A DNA stretch of 64,000 bases from Oceanobacillus manasiensis (GTDB taxonomy: Bacteria; Bacillota; Bacilli; Bacillales; Amphibacillaceae). This document shows positions 17,901 through 25,090 of the stretch, piece by piece. The position numbers and the translations under genes were made by a program. The notes under the pieces are model-generated. The model had not been told where the DNA came from, did not search any database, and saw nothing but the letters and a program-made list of their open reading frames with translations. Where the stretch lies: positions 1,364,001-1,428,000 of the forward strand of contig NZ_CCDL010000001.1 in NCBI RefSeq assembly GCF_000724085.1, read 5' to 3'. Within the stretch, counting starts at the first letter, position 1, and each line of letters starts with the position of its first letter.

Positions 17901-19949
17901 AGTGATTTCAATGTCTTCTTCTGAAATACTCAGTCCTTCTGGAATTAAGTCTGTGATGACAATATTTCCAAGTGGATGCTTCGCTCTGTTTACATCAATT
18001 GTCCAACTTAATGTCTTGTTTTCATAGTCAACATTAGAAGTACCCGATTTTTCTAAAAGTGGGTCTCGACTAAATTTAACAGAAGCATCATCTTCAGCTA
18101 GTTCTTTTTTGCCATCATTTAATGTGGCAACGTTTGTAAAACTATTATCAATTTGATATTCACCATCATTAACCTGTTCATAATCAATATCTGTACTGAA
18201 ATTGATTACATAATGTTCATTTGCAGCTGTTTCTCCAAGATTAAGTGGGAAATCATTTGTATCAAGTGTGAAATTTTCATCCTTAGAACCATCAACAAAT
18301 TTTTCAACTGTAAATGTCTCCCCATCTATAGTCAAACCTTTTGGTAACACATCCTCTATGATGGTATTTCCGATGTTAAAACCATTCTCATTAGCCACAA
18401 TCGTCCAGTCAATTTGACCTGTTTCTTTATTATATTCACCAGACTTTTCAACTGGGTTACTAGCTGTCAGTTTGGATACAGTTGCATCTGCAGGTAAATC
18501 AGACTCGCCATTAAAGAATGTTGCGTTATTTGTAAATTCTGTTTGATCCCTATCATCAACAGACGTAGTATATTGTACGCGGTAGCCATGATAAGGCTCT
18601 AAATTATCAAACGCTATATCGAATGTGTTATCCGTAACATCTACTGGGATTTCAACTGTTTCTCCTGTAATTTTGTCACCATGCAATCCAGTTGATAATT
18701 CTGTTATAACGAAATTCTCAGGTGAACCTAAGCCCGCTGGTAAAATATCTGATAATGTCGCATCAGATACTGGTTCACCACTGTTGTTCATTACATCGAT
18801 AGTCCACGTAATCTCACTTGCGTTGTGGCTTTGGTCCGGATGCCCCTCTTTTGTAACACCTTCTGCATTATTATAGGGCTTAGCCACAACATTCATCTCT
18901 CTGTTAGTTGAGTCATTGAAATGGATCAGTTGTTCAATGTTTTCTTCAAACTTTTGTAAATTAAAGTTTAAATTTAAACCAACTATCCCGTTGGAAACAT
19001 CACCATCTTCAATATTGTCGTTAAATTTAAATACTAACTCACCATTTTGAATACTGTAAGTACCTACTGTGATACCACTCGTAACAAGAGGTATTTCAGG
19101 TGTCGTAACCTGTACAAAAGTTTCAGGTAACTGCATGGAAGCAGTATCTCCACTCTTAACACCAAGCCCCTCAGTATTCCAAGAAAATTCAATTTCTACT
19201 TGTGTCCCATCACTAATGTCGATAATTGAACCATCTTCAATGTCATTACCGTTATGAGTCAATCTTTTAAAAGTAAATATATTCTCTGGTAATTCCGCGA
19301 AAGTATCTATCGTTCTCTGTTTATCTTCATCTTTAACTACTGACTGATCTTCAGGTTTTTCTTCATCGTTAGAACTGTTATCATCTGCTTTGTCATCAGT
19401 CGCTTCATCTGGTTCAGTAGTATTCTCTTTAGATGTATCTTCCTTTGCAGCATCTACATCTTCTTCCGTATTCCCTTTAGATTTTTCATCAGCTTCGGTA
19501 GCTTTATCTCCGAGATCTTCAACTACCACAGTAGCTGCTACTTCAAAAGTGCCATTTGCCTCTGGGTTATTCACAACGGAATCATTAATCAAAACAGTCA
19601 CTTTACCATCCGTTGTTATTTTGTAAGTACCCACATCGGCTTCTGCATCACCTAAAGTACCCGATTGTTCATCTGAAACACTTAATTCAGATGGAAGAAT
19701 AATGGATTCTGTACTTCCCTCCTTAACATCAATGCCATCAATTGACCAATCAACGTGCACGTTCACTGCTGATTCTTCAACTGCTTCATCTAGTTCTATT
19801 GTTTTGCCTTCTTCATCTGTAAACGATATACCAGTGAAAATGCTTTGCTCAGAACCTTCTGCACTAATTTGTGAAGGTAAAATGAGACTACTGGAAATCG
19901 TCTGAAAGACTAGCATGAAAATAAATAGAACACTTAGTCTTTTGTTCAA
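11985..19949 (-). CDS. Giant cell-wall adhesin, 2,654 aa, with 13 Cna-B repeats and LPDTA anchor
   Basis: An MSCRAMM-like surface protein. Order: signal peptide (1-31); two Ig-like adhesive domains of Sdr/SpaA style (about 33-145 and 215-345) split by an Asp/Glu-rich linker (about 147-212); six isopeptide-type domains (about 370-1215), each with a W-x-hydrophobic strand and a D-hydrophobic-LP-x-GL-like motif such as DILPAGL; one SpaA-like prealbumin domain (about 1220-1318); 13 Cna-B repeats (about 1322-2575), each starting like VTKxWDDxNNQDGxRP; a short linker; sorting signal LPDTA at 2620-2624; a membrane helix; and a basic tail (RRKRELN). The Lys after VT, the Glu in VxE and the Asn in ITN fit intramolecular isopeptide bonds. 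The start is TTG, with GGAAGGAG 8 nt before it. It lies between a sensor kinase and its probable regulator. Confidence 0.93.
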   Translation of the reverse strand: MNKRLSVLFIFMLVFQTISSSLILPSQISAEGSEQSIFTGISFTDEEGKTIELDEAVEESAVNVHVDWSIDGIDVKEGSTESIILPSELSVSDEQSGTLGDAEADVGTYKITTDGKVTVLINDSVVNNPEANGTFEVAATVVVEDLGDKATEADEKSKGNTEEDVDAAKEDTSKENTTEPDEATDDKADDNSSNDEEKPEDQSVVKDEDKQRTIDTFAELPENIFTFKRLTHNGNDIEDGSIIDISDGTQVEIEFSWNTEGLGVKSGDTASMQLPETFVQVTTPEIPLVTSGITVGTYSIQNGELVFKFNDNIEDGDVSNGIVGLNLNFNLQKFEENIEQLIHFNDSTNREMNVVAKPYNNAEGVTKEGHPDQSHNASEITWTIDVMNNSGEPVSDATLSDILPAGLGSPENFVITELSTGLHGDKITGETVEIPVDVTDNTFDIAFDNLEPYHGYRVQYTTSVDDRDQTEFTNNATFFNGESDLPADATVSKLTASNPVEKSGEYNKETGQIDWTIVANENGFNIGNTIIEDVLPKGLTIDGETFTVEKFVDGSKDENFTLDTNDFPLNLGETAANEHYVINFSTDIDYEQVNDGEYQIDNSFTNVATLNDGKKELAEDDASVKFSRDPLLEKSGTSNVDYENKTLSWTIDVNRAKHPLGNIVITDLIPEGLSISEEDIEITNHDGEDFEAEDIKVTEQDDGKQEVVIDLGDIGTQHITIKYTTGIEDFDVNKFSNTVGIGGDGIGDGDHDTGHEISPRGNGFYKDFKGINYSERTMDWSLKVDPMREAIESLTIEDTFPNKGMILDPSTVVVSHSKNGLLTEGEDFTLKPRTEDGSTGYQKGFIIELNEEFLPLDGGYLVVEYTTSYDPQFEVNGNTLDPHVNSEEEQRVYVNRATYTGTTVNGNEINVNKEAKTTVREDSWNSGKKEGQLVHENSEGNLVNGWQSGSERKIAWQLYTNYQQQNLGSDVQITDTLKYAGTIDEDSIKVSIYDVSADGKTTITDSVLDSAAYNLVVDGDQFTLSFNEEVSDRYVVEFLTTVPDISQEKYTNGATVEVGEKKYPYTGTVSYVKHNHFLDKSTIGQEGSDVYIGDEVNWQVEVNDSLSIIDDAKITDIISAGLEYVQGTLEISTRDGNTLSEGKDYILSNTKTEDGETVLSIEFNETLNQALTLNYTTVVSAEDGDTVNNEVILSGENIENKTVISEELTAEQFSWVDGEFNVNRGALKIVKNDSETGEAIQNNAATFELYYDLNGERVQFGDQFQTGENGEILIGNLPLRTYYLQEVQAPTGYIIDGEVQEIDITEPYGTAEHVYEAEFTNTIKKTDISVTKKWDDANDQDGIRPNSIDVQLTTDSGSVGETVTLSENNNWTHTWSDLAKHHSNGDLINYTVQEVDVPEEYKPTTEVDDSNVIITNTHAPETIEVSVSKVWDDENNQDGVRPNNITVNLLNGSEVVKEAVLNKSNDWKHTFSDLPKFADGEEIQYSVTEDTVENYSPTIETTNTDNGLNSVVTNSYTPEETTATVTKVWKDGNNQDGNRPATISVQLFANGERHGDPVDVTAIDNWTYTWEGLDLKSGGEAINYTVEELNVPEEYEVSVNNKDHGNLVITNSFEPEVTEISVTKAWDDNDNQDGVRPKNVQINLLADGEIDKTAVVDEEGNWEHTFTDLPVYENGEKIKYTITENNVPEYSTSVEEDPEAENGYVVTNTHTPDETSVTVTKSWKDANNQDGNRPTSIEVQLIANGEAQGEKITLTAKDDWTYTWSGLDENADGEQIKYTVKERNVNDEYTVTINDTDHGNIIITNSYTPELTEVPVTKIWDDADNQDGKRPSHIKLHLLNDSGKIVKSVVVQEQDGNKWQYTFKDLPKYENGEEINYAVQEDTVLDYSTTVEKNQEVENGFVVTNSYTPKETSVSVTKGWNDENNQDGIRPESIEVQLTADGEPVGETINLSKDNNWTHTWNGLDLYADGEEIDYSVKEVNVPEGYTSSINNANHGNIIITNTHTPELIDIPVTKVWDDGEDRDRVRPDNVTVNLLKDNGEIVRQAILEVENDWKITFEDLPKYDNGNEIKYRVTEYTVTEYSTSIEADEENEHGFIITNEYTPGETSATVTKAWDDANNQDGIRPDSIEVQLLANGEATGDTVELNVENDWTYTWNGLPLNEAGVAIEYSIDEIEIPEGYEVSINNENHGNLVITNTHEPELTEVAVNKIWDDADNQDGIRPEAITVNLLANGEQVDSETVTAKDSWEYTFTELPKYAAGEEIVYTVDEAAVEGYEKQVDGYNITNSYTPELTELVVSKVWDDANNQDGVRPESVTVNLLNNRGAIIDEATLSEDNEWQHTFPDLPKYENGIEINYSVTENSVTEYSTSIEKTETEEGIESVITNTHTPGETSVTVTKGWDDGNNQDGIRPESVQVQLLADGEAIEGQKPVKLDESTNWTHTWNGLPEKADGVAIDYSVEEIEVPEGYEVTVHDEDHGNIILTNAHTPEAIEIAGTKTWDDANNQDGTRPDSITVNLLANGKTVQSVKVIEADDWKYSFTNLPKYEAGVEIEYTITENTVDGYNTTINGYDITNTLSAVKDVGDKGDLANSPTDSNDKPEAPSKGKSGTTDSETARNKLPDTATNTFNILAFGVGLLIIGMVLAIYRRKRELN
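12230..15985 (-). repeat. Thirteen tandem Cna-B repeat units of two alternating types
   Basis: Inside the adhesin, 13 units of about 90-100 residues repeat. Type A reads like VQLxANGE...WTYTWxGL...VPEGY...HGNxIITN. Type B reads like VNLLxNG...WxHTFxDLPKYxNG...VxxYSTxIE...VVTN. Counting from the N-terminal side the order is A B A B A B A B A B B A B. The array therefore amplified as A-B pairs, with one break in the alternation between units 10 and 11. Confidence 0.85.
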
Positions 19950-19976
19950 TTAAACTACTCCTTCCGAAAAAAATAT

Positions 19977-20000
19977 TTGGATAGTCTTATCCGTATCCAA
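19977..20000. promoter_or_regulatory. Inverted repeat upstream of the adhesin, possible operator
   Basis: TTGGATA-N10-TATCCAA lies 27-51 nt before the adhesin start, near where the transcript should begin. Position and symmetry make it a candidate binding site for the SARP-type regulator. No consensus is known to me, so this is inference. Confidence 0.35.
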
Positions 20001-20082
20001 GAATTCAGTATATATGGCCCAACTCTACAATTTATATACAACAGACAACATGACTAGTACCATTTTGATTTAAATGAGTATT

Positions 20083-20134
20083 TTATCCCGGAGCAACCGT
20101 CCGTAAGACTCCCACTATTTAGTCATCAAGAAAG
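20083..20134 (+). repeat. IS200/IS605-type end remnant, copy 1
   Basis: A 28-nt sequence (TTATCCCGG, A or T, then GCAACCGTCCGTAAGACT) matches 27 of 28 bases at 52707-52734. It is followed here by CCCACTATTTAG. The CCGTCC...CCCACTT pattern also appears before tnpB at about 826-850. I read it as a truncated right end of an IS200/IS605-type element or a derived palindrome-associated repeat; the hairpin is lost in this copy. Confidence 0.45.
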
Positions 20135-20227
20135 ATGCTGCCTTTTAAGAGGAAGTTAGAAATCGGTTTAGGTCTACTACTAGCAGGGGGATCAATTTAC
20201 CTCATGCAAGAAGAAAGCGTGAAGTAG
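20135..20227 (+). CDS. Possible 30-aa single-helix peptide
   Basis: ATG 20135 opens a 30-residue frame (begins MLPFKRKLEIGLGLLLAGGS) with a basic N-terminus and one hydrophobic helix. The ribosome binding site is weak (AAGAAAG). It lies directly after the IS-end remnant. It may be a genuine small membrane peptide or the tail of a gene cut by the insertion. Confidence 0.2.
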   Translation: MLPFKRKLEIGLGLLLAGGSIYLMQEESVK

Positions 20228-20240
20228 AATAATAGAAAGT

Positions 20241-20278
20241 AGAAACACCCCGCCTACAAATGTAGTCGGGGTGTTCTG
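20241..20278 (-). terminator. Terminator of the hybrid sensor kinase gene
   Basis: The stem built on AACACCCCG / CGGGGTGTT, with inner pairing CTACA / TGTAG, lies 15 nt after the kinase stop. On the minus strand it is followed by TTTCTACTTT. Confidence 0.75.
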
Positions 20279-20292
20279 TGTTCTTATGCTTG

Positions 20293-23200
20293 CTAATAAT
20301 TCTTAGAAAGGTCCTTCGGTACTCGAAAACTAACTTGTGTTCCTTTACCGACTTCACTCGTAATGGTGAGACCTTCACCAAACAGCTGGATTAATCTTCG
20401 ATGTGTATTCGACACACCGACTCCACCTGTGTAGTGATCAGCTTGAAGAATTTCTCCTATTTTCCCTTGGTCCATTCCGACACCATCATCTTTTACGATG
20501 ACTTTATAAAAATTGCCAGCGTCCTTCACATAGAGGCCAACCGTTCCGCCTCTGCTTCGTTTCAAGATGCCATGTCTCAATGCATTTTCGATAAGCGGTT
20601 GAATGGTAAAGGGAGGAAGGTACATTTCCTTGTGCGGTATATCCATATCAACTGAAATCCGCTTGCCAAAGCGCTCTTTTTCAATGTATAAATAGGACTG
20701 AACTAATTCTAGTTCTTCAGCAAGTGGAACAACTCTGTTAACATGTTGGTCTTTAAAGCTCCCTCTTAAATAGCTGCCAAACTCCTCAAGCAACCGTGTA
20801 GCTCTGTCAGAGTCAATTTCCTGTAGTGACACAATGGTGTTCAGTGTGTTGAACAAGAAATGTGGTTGTATTTGCGATTGTAGCCATGCTGCTTCTGTCC
20901 TTAGTTGTTCTGCTACGGATAGCTTTAATGCAATAAGTGCATGTAAACGGGCTCTTAATTCCGTTGCATCCACAGGCTTTGTCACATAATCATTTGCCCC
21001 AATTGAAAGCCCGATTCGTAAATCTTCAGGCTGATGTCGGGCTGTTAGTAATAGAATAGGAAGCTCGGTGAGTGTATGCTTTTTCCTGACTTCTTCCGTT
21101 AGTTCATAGCCTGACATGCTTGGCATCATGACATCTGCTATCAAAAGATCAATGTGTTGCTGCTCGATAATTTCTAATGCTTCCTTCGCATCTACCACTT
21201 TTAAAATGTTGTAATCCGTTTCTAGAATATTCTCTAATACTTTTAAATTCACCGGGTTATCGTCCACTAATAGAATGGTAGGTGCATGCCCATTTGGTAG
21301 GCTAAGCTGTTCGATTTGGGAAGCTTCTGTTTCTTGGAGATTCTCTAATACAGATGCTGATTCCACATGGGATGACTTATTTTCTTCCCCCTCGGTTGCA
21401 AGGGGAACACTAAATGTAATATTCGTTCCAAAACCTACTGTGGATTCCAGCGTTATTTCCCCTCCATGCAGCTCGACCAACTCTTTGCAAATGGAAAGGC
21501 CAAGGCCGATTCCATCTTCAGTAGAATTTGTATCGGTTTCCACCTGTTCATATGGTTCGAACAAGCGATTTTGATCTTCCGGCTTTATTCCTTTTCCTGT
21601 ATCTTCAACCGAAATAAGTGCCATTGCCTTTTCTTGTCTCGCGCTAATCGTAATGAAGCCATCTGTTGTATGCCGAGCAGCATTATAGACGAGATTAAAT
21701 ACAATTTGTGTCATCCTATTTTCGTCAGCAGAAACAAGTGGGAAAGTATTCGCGACATTTAAGTGAAAAGACACATTTTGCTCGTTTGTCATAAATCGAA
21801 CCATATCGAGAACTCCTGCAGCAACGGAACGTATGTGGATTGCTTGTTTTTCTAAACGTATCCGTCCATCTTTTAACTGCGAAATGGCGAGGAGATCATT
21901 TAGGGTATGTTTCATCTGCCTACCAATTTGTAGAAGCAGGGTAATATTTTGACGTGATTTCCCCCTGATATCTTGTTCTAAAAGGGATTGGCCAATATTC
22001 AATATCCCATGCAGCGGGTTGCGTAATTCATGAGATGTTCTTGCTAGAAAGTCGTCCTTCTGTTTATCAGCTTCCTGCAACTTCACGGCCTGTAGGGAAT
22101 ATTGATTGGAAATATAGATTTGTTTTTTTAAGAGCATAAAGGCTAAGACAATAATAGTGACGACTGTATCAAACGGATAATAAGGAGCTTCAAATCCAGC
22201 TAGTTTTATCCCACTTCCCCATAGCATATTTGACGTATAACCAGTTAATGCCAGCAACACAAACAGACCATCCTTGTAACCATTCCGTACCGTTCTAATC
22301 GTGTCATAAAACAGAAACGGTACTGTTATAATGAAGAAACTTAAAACAAAAATAGCAAAGTAATAAAAATAGTCTAAGGGCAGGAGAAGATTTACGAATA
22401 CTAAGCCTGCGTAGTAATAACCCATATAGCGATATGCTTTTCGAGTTGACTTTAGAATATGCTGAATAAACTTCCCAATCAGGAACAGGGCTGTTATATA
22501 GAAAAAGATAATGAGTTTGTATGTCGTGTCTGCCTCGAACGGTAGTTTAATAGGGACTTCTTGATCGAATAATAAAACAATAGCAGAATGAAAGACAAGC
22601 AGTCCGTAAAATAATAGCTCTTTTTCCAAATTACTCTTCCTAAGAAAGAAGATAAAGAACGCATATCCAGCATGTAGGAAATAAATGGAGGCAATGAGCA
22701 ACTGTAAAAAAATAGATTGCGTTTCTTTTTTATTGATTGCCCCGTAAGAACCAATCTCGACTGACTTCGTTAACCCGCCAAATAGCGGTATTTCATAATT
22801 TGATAGGTGGACAACGATATGAAGTTCATTCTCATCTGTGGTGAAGTATCCTAAAAAGGGGCCATGCATTCTTGCTGCTGAGGACTTTTCATTTGTGGCA
22901 ATAGGATCTGACTCGTTAACCAATTTTCCATTTACAAAAACTTTCGCAGCTGTAGAAATTCTTTCAAAACGTATGCCATAACTAGAAAGTTCTCTGTTAG
23001 GAAGCTTAACTTTTAGCTGATAGGTACCATAACCGAAAGTCTCATTCTCTTCATCTGAGTTGAGGTGAGTACTCCAATTACTCGGCACTTCAAGGTAAGA
23101 GGCAGGTGCTGAGGGGGATTTCGGATCTAGTAACACGCCCGGCGTAAAACCCCATTCACCATTTAAATGTATAATGGTGCCAGCTTCGAAGTTTGCATTA

Positions 23201-23349
23201 TTTAAATCCACTGCACCATCTTCTGCAAAGTAGTCTTCTGGAGGCGTATAAAAAGATTCCCATGCTAGTCGGAACACAGTTAGAACGGACAAGGATATTA
23301 TAATGAAAAATAGGATTTTTGTTAGGGAAAACGTACTGTTGATTTTCAT
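20293..23349 (-). CDS. Hybrid 7TM sensor histidine kinase with two kinase cores
   Basis: Order in 1,018 residues: N-terminal membrane helix (about 10-28); an extracellular jelly-roll-like domain (about 45-205; LNGEWGF, VPSNW, YGTYQLKV, VFVNGKLV) resembling 7TMR-DISMED2 and GH2 sugar-binding folds; seven membrane helices (about 210-410); HisKA with H440 (SHELRNPLHG) and a HATPase domain (DTGKGI, GLGLSICKELV); a receiver with D739 (DLLIADVMMPSMSG); then a second, LytS-type kinase with H830 (QIQPHFLFNTL) and its own ATPase domain (DDGVGMD). Two phosphorylation sites and two ATPases in one chain are characteristic of this Bacillales family. It probably senses a carbohydrate or wall ligand and phosphorylates the regulator at 10522. 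A terminator separates it from the adhesin gene. Confidence 0.9.
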   Translation of the reverse strand: MKINSTFSLTKILFFIIISLSVLTVFRLAWESFYTPPEDYFAEDGAVDLNNANFEAGTIIHLNGEWGFTPGVLLDPKSPSAPASYLEVPSNWSTHLNSDEENETFGYGTYQLKVKLPNRELSSYGIRFERISTAAKVFVNGKLVNESDPIATNEKSSAARMHGPFLGYFTTDENELHIVVHLSNYEIPLFGGLTKSVEIGSYGAINKKETQSIFLQLLIASIYFLHAGYAFFIFFLRKSNLEKELLFYGLLVFHSAIVLLFDQEVPIKLPFEADTTYKLIIFFYITALFLIGKFIQHILKSTRKAYRYMGYYYAGLVFVNLLLPLDYFYYFAIFVLSFFIITVPFLFYDTIRTVRNGYKDGLFVLLALTGYTSNMLWGSGIKLAGFEAPYYPFDTVVTIIVLAFMLLKKQIYISNQYSLQAVKLQEADKQKDDFLARTSHELRNPLHGILNIGQSLLEQDIRGKSRQNITLLLQIGRQMKHTLNDLLAISQLKDGRIRLEKQAIHIRSVAAGVLDMVRFMTNEQNVSFHLNVANTFPLVSADENRMTQIVFNLVYNAARHTTDGFITISARQEKAMALISVEDTGKGIKPEDQNRLFEPYEQVETDTNSTEDGIGLGLSICKELVELHGGEITLESTVGFGTNITFSVPLATEGEENKSSHVESASVLENLQETEASQIEQLSLPNGHAPTILLVDDNPVNLKVLENILETDYNILKVVDAKEALEIIEQQHIDLLIADVMMPSMSGYELTEEVRKKHTLTELPILLLTARHQPEDLRIGLSIGANDYVTKPVDATELRARLHALIALKLSVAEQLRTEAAWLQSQIQPHFLFNTLNTIVSLQEIDSDRATRLLEEFGSYLRGSFKDQHVNRVVPLAEELELVQSYLYIEKERFGKRISVDMDIPHKEMYLPPFTIQPLIENALRHGILKRSRGGTVGLYVKDAGNFYKVIVKDDGVGMDQGKIGEILQADHYTGGVGVSNTHRRLIQLFGEGLTITSEVGKGTQVSFRVPKDLSKNY

Positions 23350-23503
23350 GTGTATTTACTTCCTCGATTTATATTTCGGTGAATTTGTCTTAGGCTTAAA
23401 AACCCATGTTAACATAGGGTCATAGATAAAGGTATAGATGAGTTTGAAAAATGGTAACAAACTGATAAATGCTTGGGCTGACTATACATAAGAAGACAGA
23501 GTG

Positions 23504-23537
23504 GGCATGAATTTGAATTCATGCTTTCTTTTTTACA
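23504..23537 (+). terminator. Orphan terminator-like hairpin
   Basis: GCATGAA, loop TTTGAA, TTCATGC, then TTTCTTTTTT, on the plus strand. It lies between divergent genes, where no plus-strand gene ends, so it may close a short leader or small RNA, or be a relic. Confidence 0.5.
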
Positions 23538-23611
23538 TACTTTCTTTTACTTTTAAAATTAATTCATTAATTTTTTCAAGTTTTCATTTAAGCAAAGGAA
23601 TGATTTAATTA

Positions 23612-23627
23612 AAGAAAGCGCATTCTT
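23612..23627 (+). promoter_or_regulatory. cre-like CcpA site before the GH1 gene
   Basis: AAGAAAGCGCATTCTT fits the cre consensus WTGNAANCGNWNNCWW with one mismatch (A for T). It lies 40-55 nt before the GH1 start. Catabolite control would be expected for a glycan operon. Confidence 0.5.
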
Positions 23628-23665
23628 TTAAAATAATAGAAAGCTAGTATAGAGGGGGAATAGAA

Positions 23666-25054
23666 ATGGGTGACTACACGTTTCCAAAAGATTTTTGGTG
23701 GGGTTCTGCTGCCTCTGCAACGCAAATGGAGGGAAGCATTGATCAGGATGGAAAGGGAAAAAACATTTGGGATCACTGGTTTGAGATTGAATCCAATCGA
23801 TTTTTCGATGGAGTGGGACCAGGGAAGACCTCTCAATTTTATAAAAAATATAAAGAAGATATAGCACTAATGAAGAAGCTAGGCCACAATTCTTTCCGTT
23901 TTTCTATTTCCTGGTCTAGATTAATACCGAATGGTACTGGTGAAGTAAACAAGAAGGCTGTCACATTTTATACCGATGTTATTGATGAACTGCTTGCTTC
24001 AGATATCAAACCATTTATTAATCTATTTCATTTTGATATGCCTCTGGCGTTACAGGAAAAAGGAGGATGGGAAAATCGTGAGGTTGTAGAAGCGTTTGCA
24101 GCATATGCGAATACATGCTTTAACTTATTTGGAGATAGAGTTAACACATGGTTTACCCAGAACGAGCCTATTGTACCAGTAGAGGCTGGTTATTTATATG
24201 ATATGCATTATCCAAATGAGCTCGACTTTAAAAAAGCAGTACAGGTAGCATACAATTCGCTACTCGCAAGTGCTAAAGCAATTCAAGCATATAAACAAAC
24301 AGGGCAATCAGGGGAAATTGGGATTATCTTAAATGTGACCCCGGCTTATGCAAGGAGTAAGCATCCTGCTGATCAGAAGGCCTCTCGTATAGCGGATTTG
24401 TTTTTTAATAGGGCATTTCTTGATCCATCTGTTAAGGGAGAGTTTCCACAAGAACTCGTACAGATTTTAAAAGATCTGGATTTCCTGCCAAAAACAGAAC
24501 CAAACGATCTGGAAATTTTCAAGGAAAATACAGTCGATTTATTAGGTGTTAACTATTATCAGCCTCGTCGAGTAAAGGCTAAGGAATATTTACCACATCC
24601 AGAAGCACCATTTACGATGGAGCACTTTTTTGACCATTACTCCATGCCAGGGAAGAAGATCAATCCACACCGCGGCTGGGAAATCTATGAAAAAGGAATC
24701 TATGATATTCTACTTAACCTTCGCGACAACTATGGAAATATTCGCTGCTTCATCTCGGAAAATGGAATGGGCGTTGAGGGTGAAGAAAGATTCTTAAATG
24801 AGGATGGCGTTATCCAAGATGATTATCGGATTGATTTTATCCAGGATCATCTGAAATGGGTACATAAAGCAATGGAAGAAGGCTGTAATGTAAACGGATA
24901 TCATCTATGGACGTTTATGGATAACTGGTCATGGTTAAATGCCTACAAAAATAGGTATGGGTTTGTTTCCGTTGATCTAGCACAGCAAGGCAAACGCACC
25001 GTGAAGAAAAGTGGTTGGTGGTTTAAAGAAGTAATTGACAACAATGGTTTCTAA
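23666..25054 (+). CDS. GH1 beta-glycosidase, phospho-glycosidase-like pocket
   Basis: An intracellular family-1 retaining glycosidase of 462 residues with no signal peptide. The acid/base is E167 in FTQNEP and the nucleophile E365 in ISENGMG. The substrate end of the pocket, SWLNAYKNRYGF, has S422 and Y431, as in 6-phospho-beta-glycosidases; the usual Lys seven residues after the Ser is N429, with K428 next to it. Classical beta-glucosidases have Glu in place of that Ser. No PTS genes are nearby, so a phosphorylated substrate would have to come from a sugar kinase such as the ROK proteins in this locus. An alternative is a beta-mannosidase acting on Man-beta-1,4-GlcNAc directly. AGAGGGGGAATAG precedes the ATG. 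First gene of the operon. Confidence 0.88.
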   Translation: MGDYTFPKDFWWGSAASATQMEGSIDQDGKGKNIWDHWFEIESNRFFDGVGPGKTSQFYKKYKEDIALMKKLGHNSFRFSISWSRLIPNGTGEVNKKAVTFYTDVIDELLASDIKPFINLFHFDMPLALQEKGGWENREVVEAFAAYANTCFNLFGDRVNTWFTQNEPIVPVEAGYLYDMHYPNELDFKKAVQVAYNSLLASAKAIQAYKQTGQSGEIGIILNVTPAYARSKHPADQKASRIADLFFNRAFLDPSVKGEFPQELVQILKDLDFLPKTEPNDLEIFKENTVDLLGVNYYQPRRVKAKEYLPHPEAPFTMEHFFDHYSMPGKKINPHRGWEIYEKGIYDILLNLRDNYGNIRCFISENGMGVEGEERFLNEDGVIQDDYRIDFIQDHLKWVHKAMEEGCNVNGYHLWTFMDNWSWLNAYKNRYGFVSVDLAQQGKRTVKKSGWWFKEVIDNNGF

Positions 25055-25090
25055 TAGAAAAGCCAGTAAAAAGTAAAGGGGAAATGAACA

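Larger units (their letters stand above)
23350..23665. other. Divergent intergenic region: kinase / GH1 gene
   Basis: This gap of about 315 nt holds promoters for both divergent genes. It also contains a hairpin with a T-run at 23504-23537 and a cre-like site at 23612-23627, listed separately. No ORF is present. Confidence 0.5.
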
